DNA of 64,000 bases from DASSBG01 sp035699085 (GCA_035699085.1 DASSBG010000046.1:32023-96022), one strand, 5' to 3'; shown: positions 1-9,077, counted from the stretch's first letter. Translations and numbers: made by a program. The notes: generated from the sequence alone by a model not told the origin.

Positions 1-1
1 C

Positions 2-451
2 GGTGGGGCAGAGCACTTCACCTGCGCAAAGTCCCTGGTGTCGATGCTCGGCCAGAAAACCGTCGCTGCCGAGCTGGCCAAGCTCAATTCGCAGTACGGC
101 AAGGCCAAGGTTGACGCCTTTCTCGACGGCATGACCTTCGCCGTAAAGGACGGGCTCAGGCGCGCCACCAAGGCGGGCGTCACGCTGCCGCCGGCACCGC
201 CCGGTTTGCACGGCGCGAAGCTGGCGAAGACTCTGGTCAGGGCCGGCACCGCGCCCGATGGCAGGTTCTGGGCGGGCTATCTGTTCGACCATGCGCTGTC
301 GCACGATATCCATGTGCAGGTGATGCAGGACATCGATGCGAGGTTCGGCCATGCCGCCGACCAGAACACGCACAAGATCCTCAATCAGGCGATGTACGAC
401 GTGGCGCAAGCACTGAAGATGAACTCGGTGAAGCTGGCTTCGCTCCACTAG
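2..451 (+). CDS. Hypothetical protein, 5' end cut by window edge
   Basis: The frame is open from the first codon in the window to a TAG, so this is the C-terminal 149 residues of a longer protein, although a GTG at 38 could start a 137-residue form. I do not recognise the family. The visible part is soluble, with no membrane segment or signal peptide. It has a His/Asp-rich stretch (FDHALSHDIHVQVMQDID) near residues 97-114 and a mainly helical-looking C-terminus. It faces the convergent kinase gene across 187 bp. No function is proposed. Confidence 0.6.
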   Translation, partial: GGAEHFTCAKSLVSMLGQKTVAAELAKLNSQYGKAKVDAFLDGMTFAVKDGLRRATKAGVTLPPAPPGLHGAKLAKTLVRAGTAPDGRFWAGYLFDHALSHDIHVQVMQDIDARFGHAADQNTHKILNQAMYDVAQALKMNSVKLASLH

Positions 452-638
452 TGGCGCTCGGGCCGGGCCAGCGGGCGACCCGCGGCCCGGCCGGTTGCCG
501 CTCCGGGCACGCCGCTCGTTGGCCGCAGCCGCACCGGCAGTGAGCCTCCTCGGCAACCGCCGCAGCCTCGAGTCGCGCCCGACGACCCTGCCCCACCAGC
601 ACCACCTGCCGCACCGATCCGCCGCGGCGCCGGCCGCG

Positions 639-3041
639 TCAATCGGCCGCGGATGCCGCGGCCGGTGACCCCTTCGGGGGATCGATGCGTGCCTTCCACC
701 GGGCGGCGAGGTCGGGCTTGCCCCAGGCGGTGTACAAGTCGACGAAGTGTCGCGCCGTGTCCTGTGCCAGCGGGTGGTGCGGCCCGTAGCCATCGCCGGC
801 GACATACAGTTTCCAGGCCTGCGTCAGCGCAACCGCAGCATCGGCGTAGCGCCTTTCGCGGGTGAGGATGGTGCCCAGCAGGTCGGGGAAGGCGCCCCGA
901 TAACCGTTGCCCTCGCCAAACGCCGCGTCCATGTGCGCCACTGCCAGCCGGACGTGCTTCTCCGCCTCCGCCAGCTGCCCGGCGTCACGCAGGAGGAACG
1001 CCAGGTTCGCTTCGGACATGACCGTACGCCGCGAGTCGCGGCCAAAATGCTCCAGATTTTCCGCCAGCACCTTCTCGTAATACGGGCGCGCCTCCTCGTT
1101 GCGGCCCTGCTGCCGGATGGCTCCACCAAGGTTGGACAGCACCCCGATGGTCGCCGGATGCGTCGCGCCGTACACCTTGCGCATCCTCGGCAGAAGCCCG
1201 CGCAGCAGCGTTTCGGCCTTGGCGTATTCCTTCTGCTCAAGGTAGACGATGCCAAGCTCCGACGTGGCGGTCAGCTCGGCCGGGCTGTCGTCGCCATCCT
1301 TGCGCCGTTCCAGCGAGATCAGCTCCCGATAGAGCGTGCCGGCCCGTCGATAGTCGCCCGACAGCAGAACCGTTTGCGCCAGGCCGGAGGTCATGTTCGA
1401 CACCTCCCGCGGATCGCAGTCGGCGCCGCCCCTGCAGACCGCGAGCACGTGCGAGAAGCGCCGCTCCGCCTTGTCCAGGTGACCCACGCCCAGTTCGATC
1501 CAGGCCATCTCGTTTTGGACATGCAGCTTGTGCAGGTCGGTGTCCGGCAGCGACGCGACCATGTCCACGGCGGCATCGCCGACCGCCATCGCTGCTGTCA
1601 ACCGGTCCTGGTTGTTGAAGGTGTTGGCCACCGCGGCGAGGAATGCCGCCTGCCGGCCTGTCGACAGGCCGGCCTGGCGGCCGGCCGCCGCGGCGCCCTC
1701 GCTCTGGACCAGCGCCGCCTGGTAGTTGCCGAGGCTGCGGTAGCTGTTGCCGATGGTGTGCTGGATCGTGGCGCGCACGGCGGGCTGATCGGCCAGATCG
1801 GAGGCGACGCGTCGCGCCGCGTCATCCAGCATCTTGCGCATCAGCTGCGTGTCCATGCCGCGGGCGATGTCCGGGCCGGTGCTCTCGAGCATGTCGCCCA
1901 TGAACGCGGCGACGCTTTCGGCGTTTGCCCGTTCCACCTCTGCGCGGTGCATGCCGAGCAGCGCCAGCACGATGCCGGCGACCAGTGCGGCCGCCGCCAG
2001 TGTTGCCACGCCGAGCCCGAAGCGATGGCGCGAGACGAACTTGCGCGCCACGTAGGCGCGCGTGGCCGGCCGCGCATGCAACGGGCGGCGATCGGCGTAT
2101 CGCTGCAGGTCCTCGGCCAGCGCCGCCGCCGAGGGGTAGCGCGCGGCGCGATCCGGTGCGAGCGCCTTGCGCAGGATCGCCCGCAGCTCCCCCGGCAGGG
2201 CATGTGCAGCCGCCTGCAGCTCGTCGGAGCTGGCAGCCGCCGCCGCGCTGTCGGTGGTCACCAGCGTCGCGTACATGGTGGTGTCGGTGTGGTTGCGGTC
2301 GGTGCTGAGGCTGGACGGGCCGATGCCGGTCAGCAGCTCGAACAGCATCACGCCCAGCGAGTAGACGTCGCTGCGCGTGTCAAGGTCCGCCTGCTCCGAG
2401 GCCGCCTGCTCCGGGCTCATGTAGGCGATGGTGCCGGCGCGGGCCGCCGAGCCGCTGGCCGACTCGCCCACGGCGACGCCAAAGTCGATGATCTTGGGCT
2501 GCGGCACGCCGTCGACGCGGCGCACCAGCACATTGTCCGGCTTGAGGTCGCGGTGGATCACACCCTTCTGGTGGGCGTGCTGCACCCCGTGGCAGACGCG
2601 CTCGAACAGCGCCAGCCGCTCGCGTCGCGCCAGCGCCTCGCTGGCGCAAAAATTGGTGATCGGCTCGCCTTCGACGTACTCCATCGCCAGCCAGGCCTGC
2701 TCGTCGGCGGTGGCGCCAGCGTCGAAGATCTGCGCGATGGCCGGGTGCCGCATCTGCGCCAGCGCCTGGCGCTCCACCTCGAAACGGGCCCGGGCGAGCG
2801 GGCTGCCGACCGGCTCGTTGATCAGCTTCAGCGCCACTTCGCGGCGCACCGGCTCGGTCTGCTCGGCCAGATAGACCTGGCCCATGCCGCCGGCGCCGAG
2901 CAGGCGGCGAATGATGTACGGACCCAGCCGCGAACCCGGTGGCAGCGTCCCGGCCGGCACCGCGGCCGGCGCGGTGACGCCCTCGGCAACGGTCGCGGCA
3001 CCCAGCGAGGCGTCGTCGTGGTCGTTGGTACCCATGCTCAT
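639..3041 (-). CDS. Membrane-anchored Ser/Thr protein kinase with TPR repeats
   Basis: This 800-residue Hanks-type kinase would phosphorylate Ser/Thr on partner proteins at the inner membrane. Visible motifs are the Gly-rich loop LLGAGGMGQVYLAE (about 47-60), the invariant Lys at about 72, HRDLKPDN (163-170), DFG (186-188) and a TMSPE-like YMSPEQ. One membrane helix lies at about 341-364, followed by an outer C-terminal half of tetratricopeptide-like repeats, where targets or ligands probably bind. The ATG at 3041 is preferred: it overlaps the stop of the upstream alkyltransferase-like gene (ATGA), so the two are probably translationally coupled. An in-frame TTG at 3056 is a weaker alternative. 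Substrates are unknown. Confidence 0.93.
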   Translation of the reverse strand: MSMGTNDHDDASLGAATVAEGVTAPAAVPAGTLPPGSRLGPYIIRRLLGAGGMGQVYLAEQTEPVRREVALKLINEPVGSPLARARFEVERQALAQMRHPAIAQIFDAGATADEQAWLAMEYVEGEPITNFCASEALARRERLALFERVCHGVQHAHQKGVIHRDLKPDNVLVRRVDGVPQPKIIDFGVAVGESASGSAARAGTIAYMSPEQAASEQADLDTRSDVYSLGVMLFELLTGIGPSSLSTDRNHTDTTMYATLVTTDSAAAAASSDELQAAAHALPGELRAILRKALAPDRAARYPSAAALAEDLQRYADRRPLHARPATRAYVARKFVSRHRFGLGVATLAAAALVAGIVLALLGMHRAEVERANAESVAAFMGDMLESTGPDIARGMDTQLMRKMLDDAARRVASDLADQPAVRATIQHTIGNSYRSLGNYQAALVQSEGAAAAGRQAGLSTGRQAAFLAAVANTFNNQDRLTAAMAVGDAAVDMVASLPDTDLHKLHVQNEMAWIELGVGHLDKAERRFSHVLAVCRGGADCDPREVSNMTSGLAQTVLLSGDYRRAGTLYRELISLERRKDGDDSPAELTATSELGIVYLEQKEYAKAETLLRGLLPRMRKVYGATHPATIGVLSNLGGAIRQQGRNEEARPYYEKVLAENLEHFGRDSRRTVMSEANLAFLLRDAGQLAEAEKHVRLAVAHMDAAFGEGNGYRGAFPDLLGTILTRERRYADAAVALTQAWKLYVAGDGYGPHHPLAQDTARHFVDLYTAWGKPDLAARWKARIDPPKGSPAAASAAD
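1652..1673. repeat. 22-bp perfect palindrome inside the kinase gene
   Basis: An 11-bp arm (GCCGGCCTGTC) is followed immediately by its reverse complement, centred on a GTCGAC core. It lies in the coding sequence of the kinase TPR half and encodes part of a GRQAGLSTGRQA repeat. It may be chance in very GC-rich DNA or a small inserted repeat. Confidence 0.6.
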
Positions 3042-3388
3042 ACCGGCAACCCCCAAAGCACCTGGTCAACGTCGTGGCGCAGCCCGACATCGGCCAACGC
3101 GACCCGGCCGGCGGACACGGCCACCCCTTCGGCGCGCAGCCGCCGACACTGTTCGGCGAAGCCGGCACTGCCGGGCGCCAGGGCAATGCGGCCGTCGGCG
3201 CGCAGCACCCGGTGCCAGGGCAGCTGCATGCCCTTCGGCGTGCAGCGCAGCGCGCGGCCCACCATGCGTGCCCGCCGCGGCAGCCCGGCGCGGGCGGCGA
3301 TCTCGCCGTAGCTGGCAACCCGCCCGCGCGGAATCGCCGCGATCACCGCATAGATCGCCGCGTAACGGGCTGGCGCGTCTTGGGTCAT
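3038..3388 (-). CDS. Alkyltransferase-like (ATL) protein
   Basis: This 116-residue protein has the fold of the O6-methylguanine methyltransferase C-terminal domain (helix-turn-helix stretch with RGRVASYGEIAARAG), but the active-site PCHRV is PWHRV. The Cys-to-Trp change is the hallmark of ATL proteins such as E. coli YbaZ. These bind O6-alkylguanine and flag it for nucleotide excision repair without removing the alkyl group. The ATG at 3388 gives the usual family length. Its TGA overlaps the ATG of the kinase gene. It is divergent from the SDR gene at 3446. Confidence 0.9.
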   Translation of the reverse strand: MTQDAPARYAAIYAVIAAIPRGRVASYGEIAARAGLPRRARMVGRALRCTPKGMQLPWHRVLRADGRIALAPGSAGFAEQCRRLRAEGVAVSAGRVALADVGLRHDVDQVLWGLPV

Positions 3389-3445
3389 GGCAGGTGAAAG
3401 GGTACCATTGCCGCTTCCCCCGCGACCGCCACCAGGGAGATTCGC

Positions 3446-4141
3446 ATGCCCGAGCAGACCGTCATCATCACTGGCGCCGGCGGCGGCATCGCCCGCCACG
3501 TGGCGCGTTGTTTCGAGGACGCCGGCTGGCGGCTGGGGCTGGTGGCGCTGGACGAGGCGGAGCGGCAGCGCGTCGCCGAGGCGCACCCCGGTGCGGCCGT
3601 GGCTGTCGGCGACCTGGCCGACCCGTTGGCGGCCCACGCCACGCTCGACGCGCTTGCCGGGGATCTGGGCCCGCCACGCGCCCTGCTCAACATCGCCGGC
3701 GGCTTCGGCATGGCCGATGCCACCACCACCACGCCCGCGGACCTGGAAGCGCAGCTGTCAATCAACCTGCGCACGGCCTTCAACGCCAGCCGTGCGGTAC
3801 TGCCGGTGATGCTGGAGCGCGGCAGTGGTTTCATCCTCGGCGTCGGCGCGGCCGCAGCGATCGACGGCGGCGCGTCGGTCGGCGCCTATGCGGCGTCCAA
3901 GGCGGCGCTGGTGGCGTGGCTGAAGTCGCTGCGCGCCGAAGTGGCGCCGCGCGGGATCGACGTCTCGATCATTTATCCAATGGCCGCCGTCGACACCCCC
4001 GGCAATCGCGCAGCGATGCCCGATGCCGACCCCGGCGCCTGGATCGACCCGCAGGAGCTCGCGGCGACGATGCTCCATCTCGCCACCCGCAGCCGGCGCG
4101 GGCGCATCGACGAGGTGCGGGTGTACGCGCCGGCTGGCTGA
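3446..4141 (+). CDS. Short-chain dehydrogenase/reductase
   Basis: This 231-residue classical SDR has the Rossmann motif VIITGAGGGIARHVA at the N-terminus, an LLNIAGGFG segment (NAG-like) and the catalytic YAASK (YxxxK) after a Gly/Ala-rich strand. It would be an NAD(P)H-dependent oxidoreductase in the cytosol. The substrate cannot be told from sequence. A good ribosome site (AGGGAG, 6 nt spacing) fixes the ATG. It is divergent from the ATL gene and followed by a repeat-rich spacer, so it is probably a single-gene unit. Confidence 0.88.
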   Translation: MPEQTVIITGAGGGIARHVARCFEDAGWRLGLVALDEAERQRVAEAHPGAAVAVGDLADPLAAHATLDALAGDLGPPRALLNIAGGFGMADATTTTPADLEAQLSINLRTAFNASRAVLPVMLERGSGFILGVGAAAAIDGGASVGAYAASKAALVAWLKSLRAEVAPRGIDVSIIYPMAAVDTPGNRAAMPDADPGAWIDPQELAATMLHLATRSRRGRIDEVRVYAPAG

Positions 4142-4641
4142 GCCGGGCTTCGGGCTTGGGCTTCGGGCTTCGGATTCGGGACCCGGGACCCGAAAGCGTG
4201 GGTCGGGCTGGCCCGCGTGCCCTCACCGCCATTCCGGAGCGGCGCGAAGCGCGGAATCCTCACCGTCACTCCGGAGCCGCGCGAAGCGCAGAATCCTCAC
4301 CGTCATTCCGGAGCCGCGCGAAGCGCGGAATCCGGAATCTTCTTGACGTTGCGGCAAAGCTCGGCGAAGCCGTATCGGCCCGTCGCAATCCCCGGAAAAG
4401 TCCGGGTGAGTCTGGCGCGCGGCACTTGCCGCGAGGCCATGCACTCTGGCGGGCGCTTCCGGCATGGGCCATCGGTCCCGACAAGCGCGCACGCTGCAGT
4501 CAGCGTGGAGGTTGCGGCAAGCGAAGCCCGCCTGGCAGCGGCACTGGGTGGAAAGCGAAAGGCCAAAGCCCGACAGATATCGGACGGATCGCAAAATAAT
4601 GGGCACGCGCCCGTCGCGACCGCCTTCAAGTGCTTGATTCG
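4142..4641. other. Non-coding repeat-rich spacer between the SDR gene and tRNA-Thr
   Basis: No convincing gene is seen here. The first 60 bp are a degenerate short tandem repeat built on GGGCTTC/GGGACCC. Then come three 37-bp tandem units (listed separately). The rest, to about 4600, is unique-looking GC-rich DNA with no recognisable promoter or terminator. Confidence 0.6.
4231..4331. repeat. Three tandem 37-bp REP-like palindromic units
   Basis: Copies of a 27-bp core start at 4231, 4268 and 4305, an exact 37-bp period. The consensus begins ATTCCGGAGC and ends GCGCGGAAT. Each core can fold: ATTCCG pairs with CGGAAT, with an inner GCGC-GAA-GCGC hairpin. A fourth diverged copy lies at 8730-8756. 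This looks like a dispersed REP-type element. Confidence 0.8.
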
Positions 4642-4717
<76 letters not shown>

Positions 4718-4771
4718 ACGCGGAACCGCGAAGTATAGGGAACCGCGGGCGCTGGTGGCAAGCGCGCGACG

Positions 4772-6139
4772 CTACATCATGGGCGGCATGCCACCGCGGC
4801 GCATCGCGCCCTGCATCTGGCGCATCATGCCCTTGCCCCCGCCCTTGCCCATCTTCGACATCATCTTCGACATCTGCAGGTACTGCTTCAACAACCGGTT
4901 GACGTCGGCCGGCTGGGTACCGGAACCGCGCGCCACGCGGGCCTTGCGCGAGCCCTTCAGCAGGTCCGGATGGCGCCGCTCCTTTGCCGTCATCGAGCGG
5001 ATGATGGCGACCATGCGCGCCACCTCGCCGTCGTTGGCGCGCGCCTTGACCGCCTGCGACAGCCCCGATACCCCCGGCAGCTTGTCGATCAACGAGCCCA
5101 GCCCGCCCATGTTCTGCATCTGCTCCAGTTGGTCGTGCATGTCCTGCAAGTCGAAGCGCTTGCCCTTGGCGACCTTGGAGGCCAGCTTGTGCGCCTTCTC
5201 GCGGTCGACCTTGCGCTCCACCTCCTCGACCAGGCTGAGCACGTCACCCATGCCGAGGATGCGCTGCGCCAGGCGGTCCGGGTGGAACGGCTCCAGCGCG
5301 TCGGTCTTCTCGCCGGCGCCGATGAACTTGATCGGCTTGCCGGTGATCTGGCGCACCGACAAGGCCGCGCCGCCGCGCGAGTCGCCGTCGGTCTTGGTCA
5401 GCACCACGCCGGTCAGCGGCAGCGCTTCGTCGAAGGCCCGCGCGGTGTTGGCGGCGTCCTGGCCGGTCATGGAGTCGACCACGAACAGCGTTTCGACCGG
5501 ATCCAGCGCCGCGTGCAGCGCCTTGATCTCGTCCATCATTGCCGCGTCGACGTGCAAGCGGCCGGCGGTGTCGACCAGCAGCACGTCGATCACCTCGCGG
5601 CGCGCGGCCTCGACCGCCGCGCGGGCGATGTCGACCGGCGCCTGACCAACCTCGGATGGGAAGAACTTCACGCCCACCTGCGCCGCCAGCGTGCGCAGTT
5701 GCTCGATGGCCGCCGGACGGTAGACGTCGCAGCTGACCACCATCACCTTTTTCTTCTGCCGCTCACGCAGCAGCCGCGCCAGCTTGGCCACCGTGGTGGT
5801 CTTGCCGGCGCCCTGCAGGCCGGCCATCAGCACCACCGCCGGAGGCTGGGTGGCGAGGTCGAGGCCGGCGTTGGCGCGGCCCATCACTTCGGTCAGCTCG
5901 TCGCTTACCACCTTCACCAGCGCCTGGCCGGGCGTCAGGCTTTTCAGCACTTCCTGGCCGATGGCGCGGGCCTTGACCCGCTCCACCAGCGTCTGCACCA
6001 CCGGCAGCGCGACGTCGGCCTCGAGCAGCGCGATGCGGACCTCGCGCAGCGACTCGCTGATGTTTTCCTCGGTCAGGCGGCCCTGGCCGCGCAGGCGGGT
6101 GACGGTGGTGGACAGGCGTTGGCTGAGAGATTCGAACAT
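4772..6139 (-). CDS. ffh: Signal recognition particle protein Ffh
   Basis: This is the 455-residue SRP GTPase. It binds 4.5S RNA and the signal sequences of nascent membrane proteins and hands ribosomes to FtsY. The N domain spans about 1-85. The G domain shows GLQGAGKTT (107-115), VDTAGR and TKTDGDSRGG. The M domain, from about 300, ends in a Met/Gly-rich tail (SKMMSKMGKGGG and MMRQMQGAMRRGG), as expected for signal-peptide binding. Length and ends match the family. In many gammaproteobacteria a CcsA/YpjD-like gene lies divergently next to ffh; here a hydrolase gene sits between them. Confidence 0.99.
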   Translation of the reverse strand: MFESLSQRLSTTVTRLRGQGRLTEENISESLREVRIALLEADVALPVVQTLVERVKARAIGQEVLKSLTPGQALVKVVSDELTEVMGRANAGLDLATQPPAVVLMAGLQGAGKTTTVAKLARLLRERQKKKVMVVSCDVYRPAAIEQLRTLAAQVGVKFFPSEVGQAPVDIARAAVEAARREVIDVLLVDTAGRLHVDAAMMDEIKALHAALDPVETLFVVDSMTGQDAANTARAFDEALPLTGVVLTKTDGDSRGGAALSVRQITGKPIKFIGAGEKTDALEPFHPDRLAQRILGMGDVLSLVEEVERKVDREKAHKLASKVAKGKRFDLQDMHDQLEQMQNMGGLGSLIDKLPGVSGLSQAVKARANDGEVARMVAIIRSMTAKERRHPDLLKGSRKARVARGSGTQPADVNRLLKQYLQMSKMMSKMGKGGGKGMMRQMQGAMRRGGMPPMM

Positions 6140-6261
6140 GGCTCAACTACGGCATCGGGAAACCGCGAATTATAGCGGAGCCGCCGTTGCGACCCCGTGA
6201 TCGGCCGCGCGCCCACGCGAGCCTCGCGAACTCCTGCGGCTCCCGGCACCCCCCGGCGCCG

Positions 6262-7749
6262 TTACCGGCGCTTGCCGCGGCTTGCCGGCTTCTGCGCCGT
6301 GATCCAGGCCGCGATGTCGGCGATCACCTGCGGCGCGACGTGGCCGCGCTGCTGGTAGTCGGCGATGGTGCCGCTGGTACCGGCCGGCATGAACAAATGG
6401 CTGAGACCCGGGTAGAGGTGGAAGCTGACGTTGGACTTGCCCTTCAGCACCTGCTTCCAGCGCGCGAAGTCCAGCGTCGGCGAGACCTGGAAGTCGGCGC
6501 CGCCCTGCAGGAACAGCATCGGCATCGACAGGGCCTTCGCCACCGCGGCTTGGTCATACCGGTGCAGGCCGGCCCAGTAGCTTTGCGGGCTGCCCATGAA
6601 GTCGCCCTCCGGCACCGTCCCCGGCGCAGCGTCGGCCAGCAGCCGCTGTTCGTCCTCGATGGCCTTGACGTTGCGCTTCACCGCCGCGTCCGGCAGGCCC
6701 TGCCGTGCGCCCTGCTCGCGGCTCTGCTGCACCAGCACGTCCAGCAGCGAGCGCGCCGGCGCCGCCATCAGCACCAGGCCCGCCAAGCCCGGATCGCGCT
6801 GGCCGATGCGCGGTGCCATCATCGCGCCGAGACTGTGGCCGAGGACGAAGATGCGGTGCGGGTCGACCTGCGCCACGCCCGCCAGCGCCCGCACCGCCGT
6901 CAGCGCGTCGTCGGTGACCTCGGCGTCGACCGTGGCGCCGTCGGCGCCGGCCCAGTGCTGGGGGTAGTCGCGGGTGCGCTTGTCGTAGCGCAACGAGGTG
7001 ATGCCGTGGCGCGCCAGGCCCGCGGCAAGGTCGCGCAGCGGCGTGTTGGGGCCGATCGTCTCGTCGTAATCATTCGGCCCCGAGCCCGCCAGCAGGACCA
7101 CCGCCGGGAACGGCCCGCTGCCCGCCGGCAGCACCAGCGCGCCCCGCAGCGGGCCCGCCGGCGAGGCCACGGCCATCGCCTGCACGCGTACACCGCCCGC
7201 TTCCACGTGCTCGGTCACGGGTGCCGCGGGCTTGCCACTGGCCAGCAGCTCGACCATCGAGGCCGGCATCAGGCGAAAAGTGGTGATGCGGTCCTGGGCG
7301 TCGCAGGCGCTGACGAGATCCAGCTTCGCGTTGGCGAACTGCAGCGTCGCGACGGCCACCGGCTGGCCGCGCAGGGACCGGCGCTGCACCGCGCCGTGCC
7401 GCTGGTAGGAACCTACACTGGCCGCCAGCTGCGCCCAGACCTGCTCGAGCTTCGCCGCGTCGACGTGCGCGCGCGTCTGCGGGTTGAAGTGCGCGACGGC
7501 CGCGGCAAAGTCGCTGCGCGTCATTGCGTCCAGCGCGGCCGCCGAGGCCGCGAGGCAGGCGTCGCCCGGCGCAGCCGGGGCGTCAGCTGCGGCGGCGGTC
7601 GATGCGGCAGCGGGCTGCGCCACGGCCTGCGCCACGGCGGCAGGCGGCGATGTGGGCGTGGGTGTGGCCCCGGCCGCGGCCGATGCGGCCGCGAGAGCAA
7701 GGATCAGTGCGGCGGCCAGCACACAACCGGCGTATCGACGAAGTTTCAT
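6262..7749 (-). CDS. Secreted DUF3887 / alpha-beta hydrolase fusion
   Basis: This 495-residue protein has a signal peptide (LAAALILALAAASAAA near residues 10-25). It then has a DUF3887-like domain, a periplasmic module often joined to hydrolases, and a C-terminal alpha/beta hydrolase with nucleophile elbow GHSLG and a late His in LSHLFMPAG. It probably acts on an ester or peptide in the periplasm; the substrate is unknown. The ATG at 7749 is chosen because the signal peptide begins there. A longer open frame upstream lacks any protein-like character. The DUF3887-like half resembles the stand-alone protein at 23815. Confidence 0.85.
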   Translation of the reverse strand: MKLRRYAGCVLAAALILALAAASAAAGATPTPTSPPAAVAQAVAQPAAASTAAAADAPAAPGDACLAASAAALDAMTRSDFAAAVAHFNPQTRAHVDAAKLEQVWAQLAASVGSYQRHGAVQRRSLRGQPVAVATLQFANAKLDLVSACDAQDRITTFRLMPASMVELLASGKPAAPVTEHVEAGGVRVQAMAVASPAGPLRGALVLPAGSGPFPAVVLLAGSGPNDYDETIGPNTPLRDLAAGLARHGITSLRYDKRTRDYPQHWAGADGATVDAEVTDDALTAVRALAGVAQVDPHRIFVLGHSLGAMMAPRIGQRDPGLAGLVLMAAPARSLLDVLVQQSREQGARQGLPDAAVKRNVKAIEDEQRLLADAAPGTVPEGDFMGSPQSYWAGLHRYDQAAVAKALSMPMLFLQGGADFQVSPTLDFARWKQVLKGKSNVSFHLYPGLSHLFMPAGTSGTIADYQQRGHVAPQVIADIAAWITAQKPASRGKRR

Positions 7750-7913
7750 GGACGTGCTCCGGTACGCGCCGCGGCAGCGCGCGGCACGGCAAACCAAGCG
7801 CGGTCGACGAACAAGAATAGACGCACGCGACCCGATCGTCACCGTTCGGCTCCGTACGGCGCGACCCGCGAATGCCAAATCCCGAATCCCCGCTTCTGTG
7901 CGACACTTCGCCG

Positions 7914-8711
7914 ATGCCGATGACGATCGCGACCGTTGCCGCCATCATCCTGTACCTCGCCGCCGCGGTGCTGCTCAGCGCGCCGCTGACCGGCTGTCCG
8001 CGCGCGCCGCGGCCGCTGGCGCTGGCACTGGCGCTGGTCGCGCTGGTGCTGCACACGGTCGTGCTGCTCGGCATGCATGGCGGCTCGCTGGACCTGCACT
8101 TCTTTGCCGCGCTGTCGCTGGTCGCGGGCGTGGTTGCGGCCCTGACCTTGCTGGTAAACCTGCTGCGCCCGGTGGGCGCACTGGGCGTGATCGTGTTTCC
8201 GCTGGCCGCGCTGTTCCTCGGCATCGACGTGTTCGGCGCCCCCGACACGCACCCGCTGCCGCTGGCCTGGCCGATCAAGCTGCACGTGACACTGGCGGTC
8301 GTTGCCTTCAGCCTGTTGTCGATCGCCGCGGTGCTGGCGATCGTGCTGGCAATCCAGGAATGGGCGCTGCGCCGGCGCCAGGTTGCGCGTTGGCTGCGCG
8401 CACTGCCACCGTTGACCCAGACCGAAACGCTGCTGTTCCGGCTGATCGCCAGCGGCTTCGCGCTGCTGACCCTGGCGCTGGTCAGCGGCGCCCTGTTCAT
8501 CGAGAACATCCGCGCGCAACACCTGATGCACACCACGGTACTGAGCATCGCCGCCTGGCTGATTTTCGGCGCGCTGTTGTGGGGCCGCTGGCGCCACGGC
8601 TGGCGCGGCGTGCGCGCTGTCAACCTCACGCTGATCGGGATGGCAGTGCTGGCTCTGGCCTTCTTCGGCTCGAAGTTCGTGCTGGAGCTGGTGCTGCAGC
8701 GAGCGGCTTGA
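7914..8711 (+). CDS. CcsA/YpjD-like cytochrome c assembly-type membrane protein
   Basis: This roughly 265-residue protein has about eight membrane helices, typical of the HemX/YpjD/CcsA family. The family resembles the haem-handling subunits of cytochrome c maturation; in E. coli YpjD the role is not settled. Possible starts are the ATG codons at 7914 and 7920, and no strong ribosome site separates them. It is divergent from the secreted hydrolase. Presence close to ffh is a conserved association. Sure of the family, unsure of the function. Confidence 0.85.
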   Translation: MPMTIATVAAIILYLAAAVLLSAPLTGCPRAPRPLALALALVALVLHTVVLLGMHGGSLDLHFFAALSLVAGVVAALTLLVNLLRPVGALGVIVFPLAALFLGIDVFGAPDTHPLPLAWPIKLHVTLAVVAFSLLSIAAVLAIVLAIQEWALRRRQVARWLRALPPLTQTETLLFRLIASGFALLTLALVSGALFIENIRAQHLMHTTVLSIAAWLIFGALLWGRWRHGWRGVRAVNLTLIGMAVLALAFFGSKFVLELVLQRAA

Positions 8712-9077
8712 GCGCCACCCCCACCCGTCATTCCGGAGCCGTGCGAAGGGCGGAATCCGGAATCCTTTCAGATTGCGACCGACCCGAGCAGCACGGTAGG
8801 TTGGCAGTGAGCAAAGCGAACCCCAACACGCCATGCCGGCCCTCGCCGCGTCAATGCCCTGCCGACGTTGTCTCGTCAACCATCGCAGCAGCGTCAACAA
8901 GAGTCCGGACTGGCGGAGCGAGGCGAGCGTGGCGAGAGGGCATCTGCCCCTGCCTCCGGCAGAGGTCCGGAATGACGGGAGGTTGCAGGGCGGGTTTCAA
9001 CCCGCCATAGGGAGCGCGCCAGAGCGTCGCCGGCGGTTGACAGCTCGCCTACGGTGTCTCGCCGATCAGCGGACGTG
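8712..9077. other. Repeat-filled spacer between two convergent genes
   Basis: This is the gap between ypjD-like and radA, with no gene. It contains a REP-like core (8730-8756), a copy of a second dispersed repeat with the core AGTGAGCAAAGCGAACCCC (near 8800-8835), and a closing CCGGAATGACGGG that mirrors the opening CCCGTCATTCCGG. See the separate repeat entry. Confidence 0.6.
8724..8979. repeat. 256-bp composite repeat with 13-bp perfect terminal inverted repeats
   Basis: The left end CCCGTCATTCCGG (8724-8736) and right end CCGGAATGACGGG (8967-8979) are perfect inverted copies. Between them lie a REP-like core and a second dispersed repeat. No transposase frame is present. It could be a MITE-like unit or two REP cores in opposite orientation. 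Confidence 0.55.

Noticed and set aside
747..3311. 854-codon open frame on the plus strand opposite the kinase and ATL genes
   Set aside because: Antisense shadow in GC-rich DNA; composition is Arg/His/Ala-rich, no motif, and the opposite strand has two clear genes.
4231..4331. Tandem repeats as a CRISPR array
   Set aside because: The 10-bp linkers between 27-bp cores are nearly identical, far too short for spacers, and no cas gene is near.
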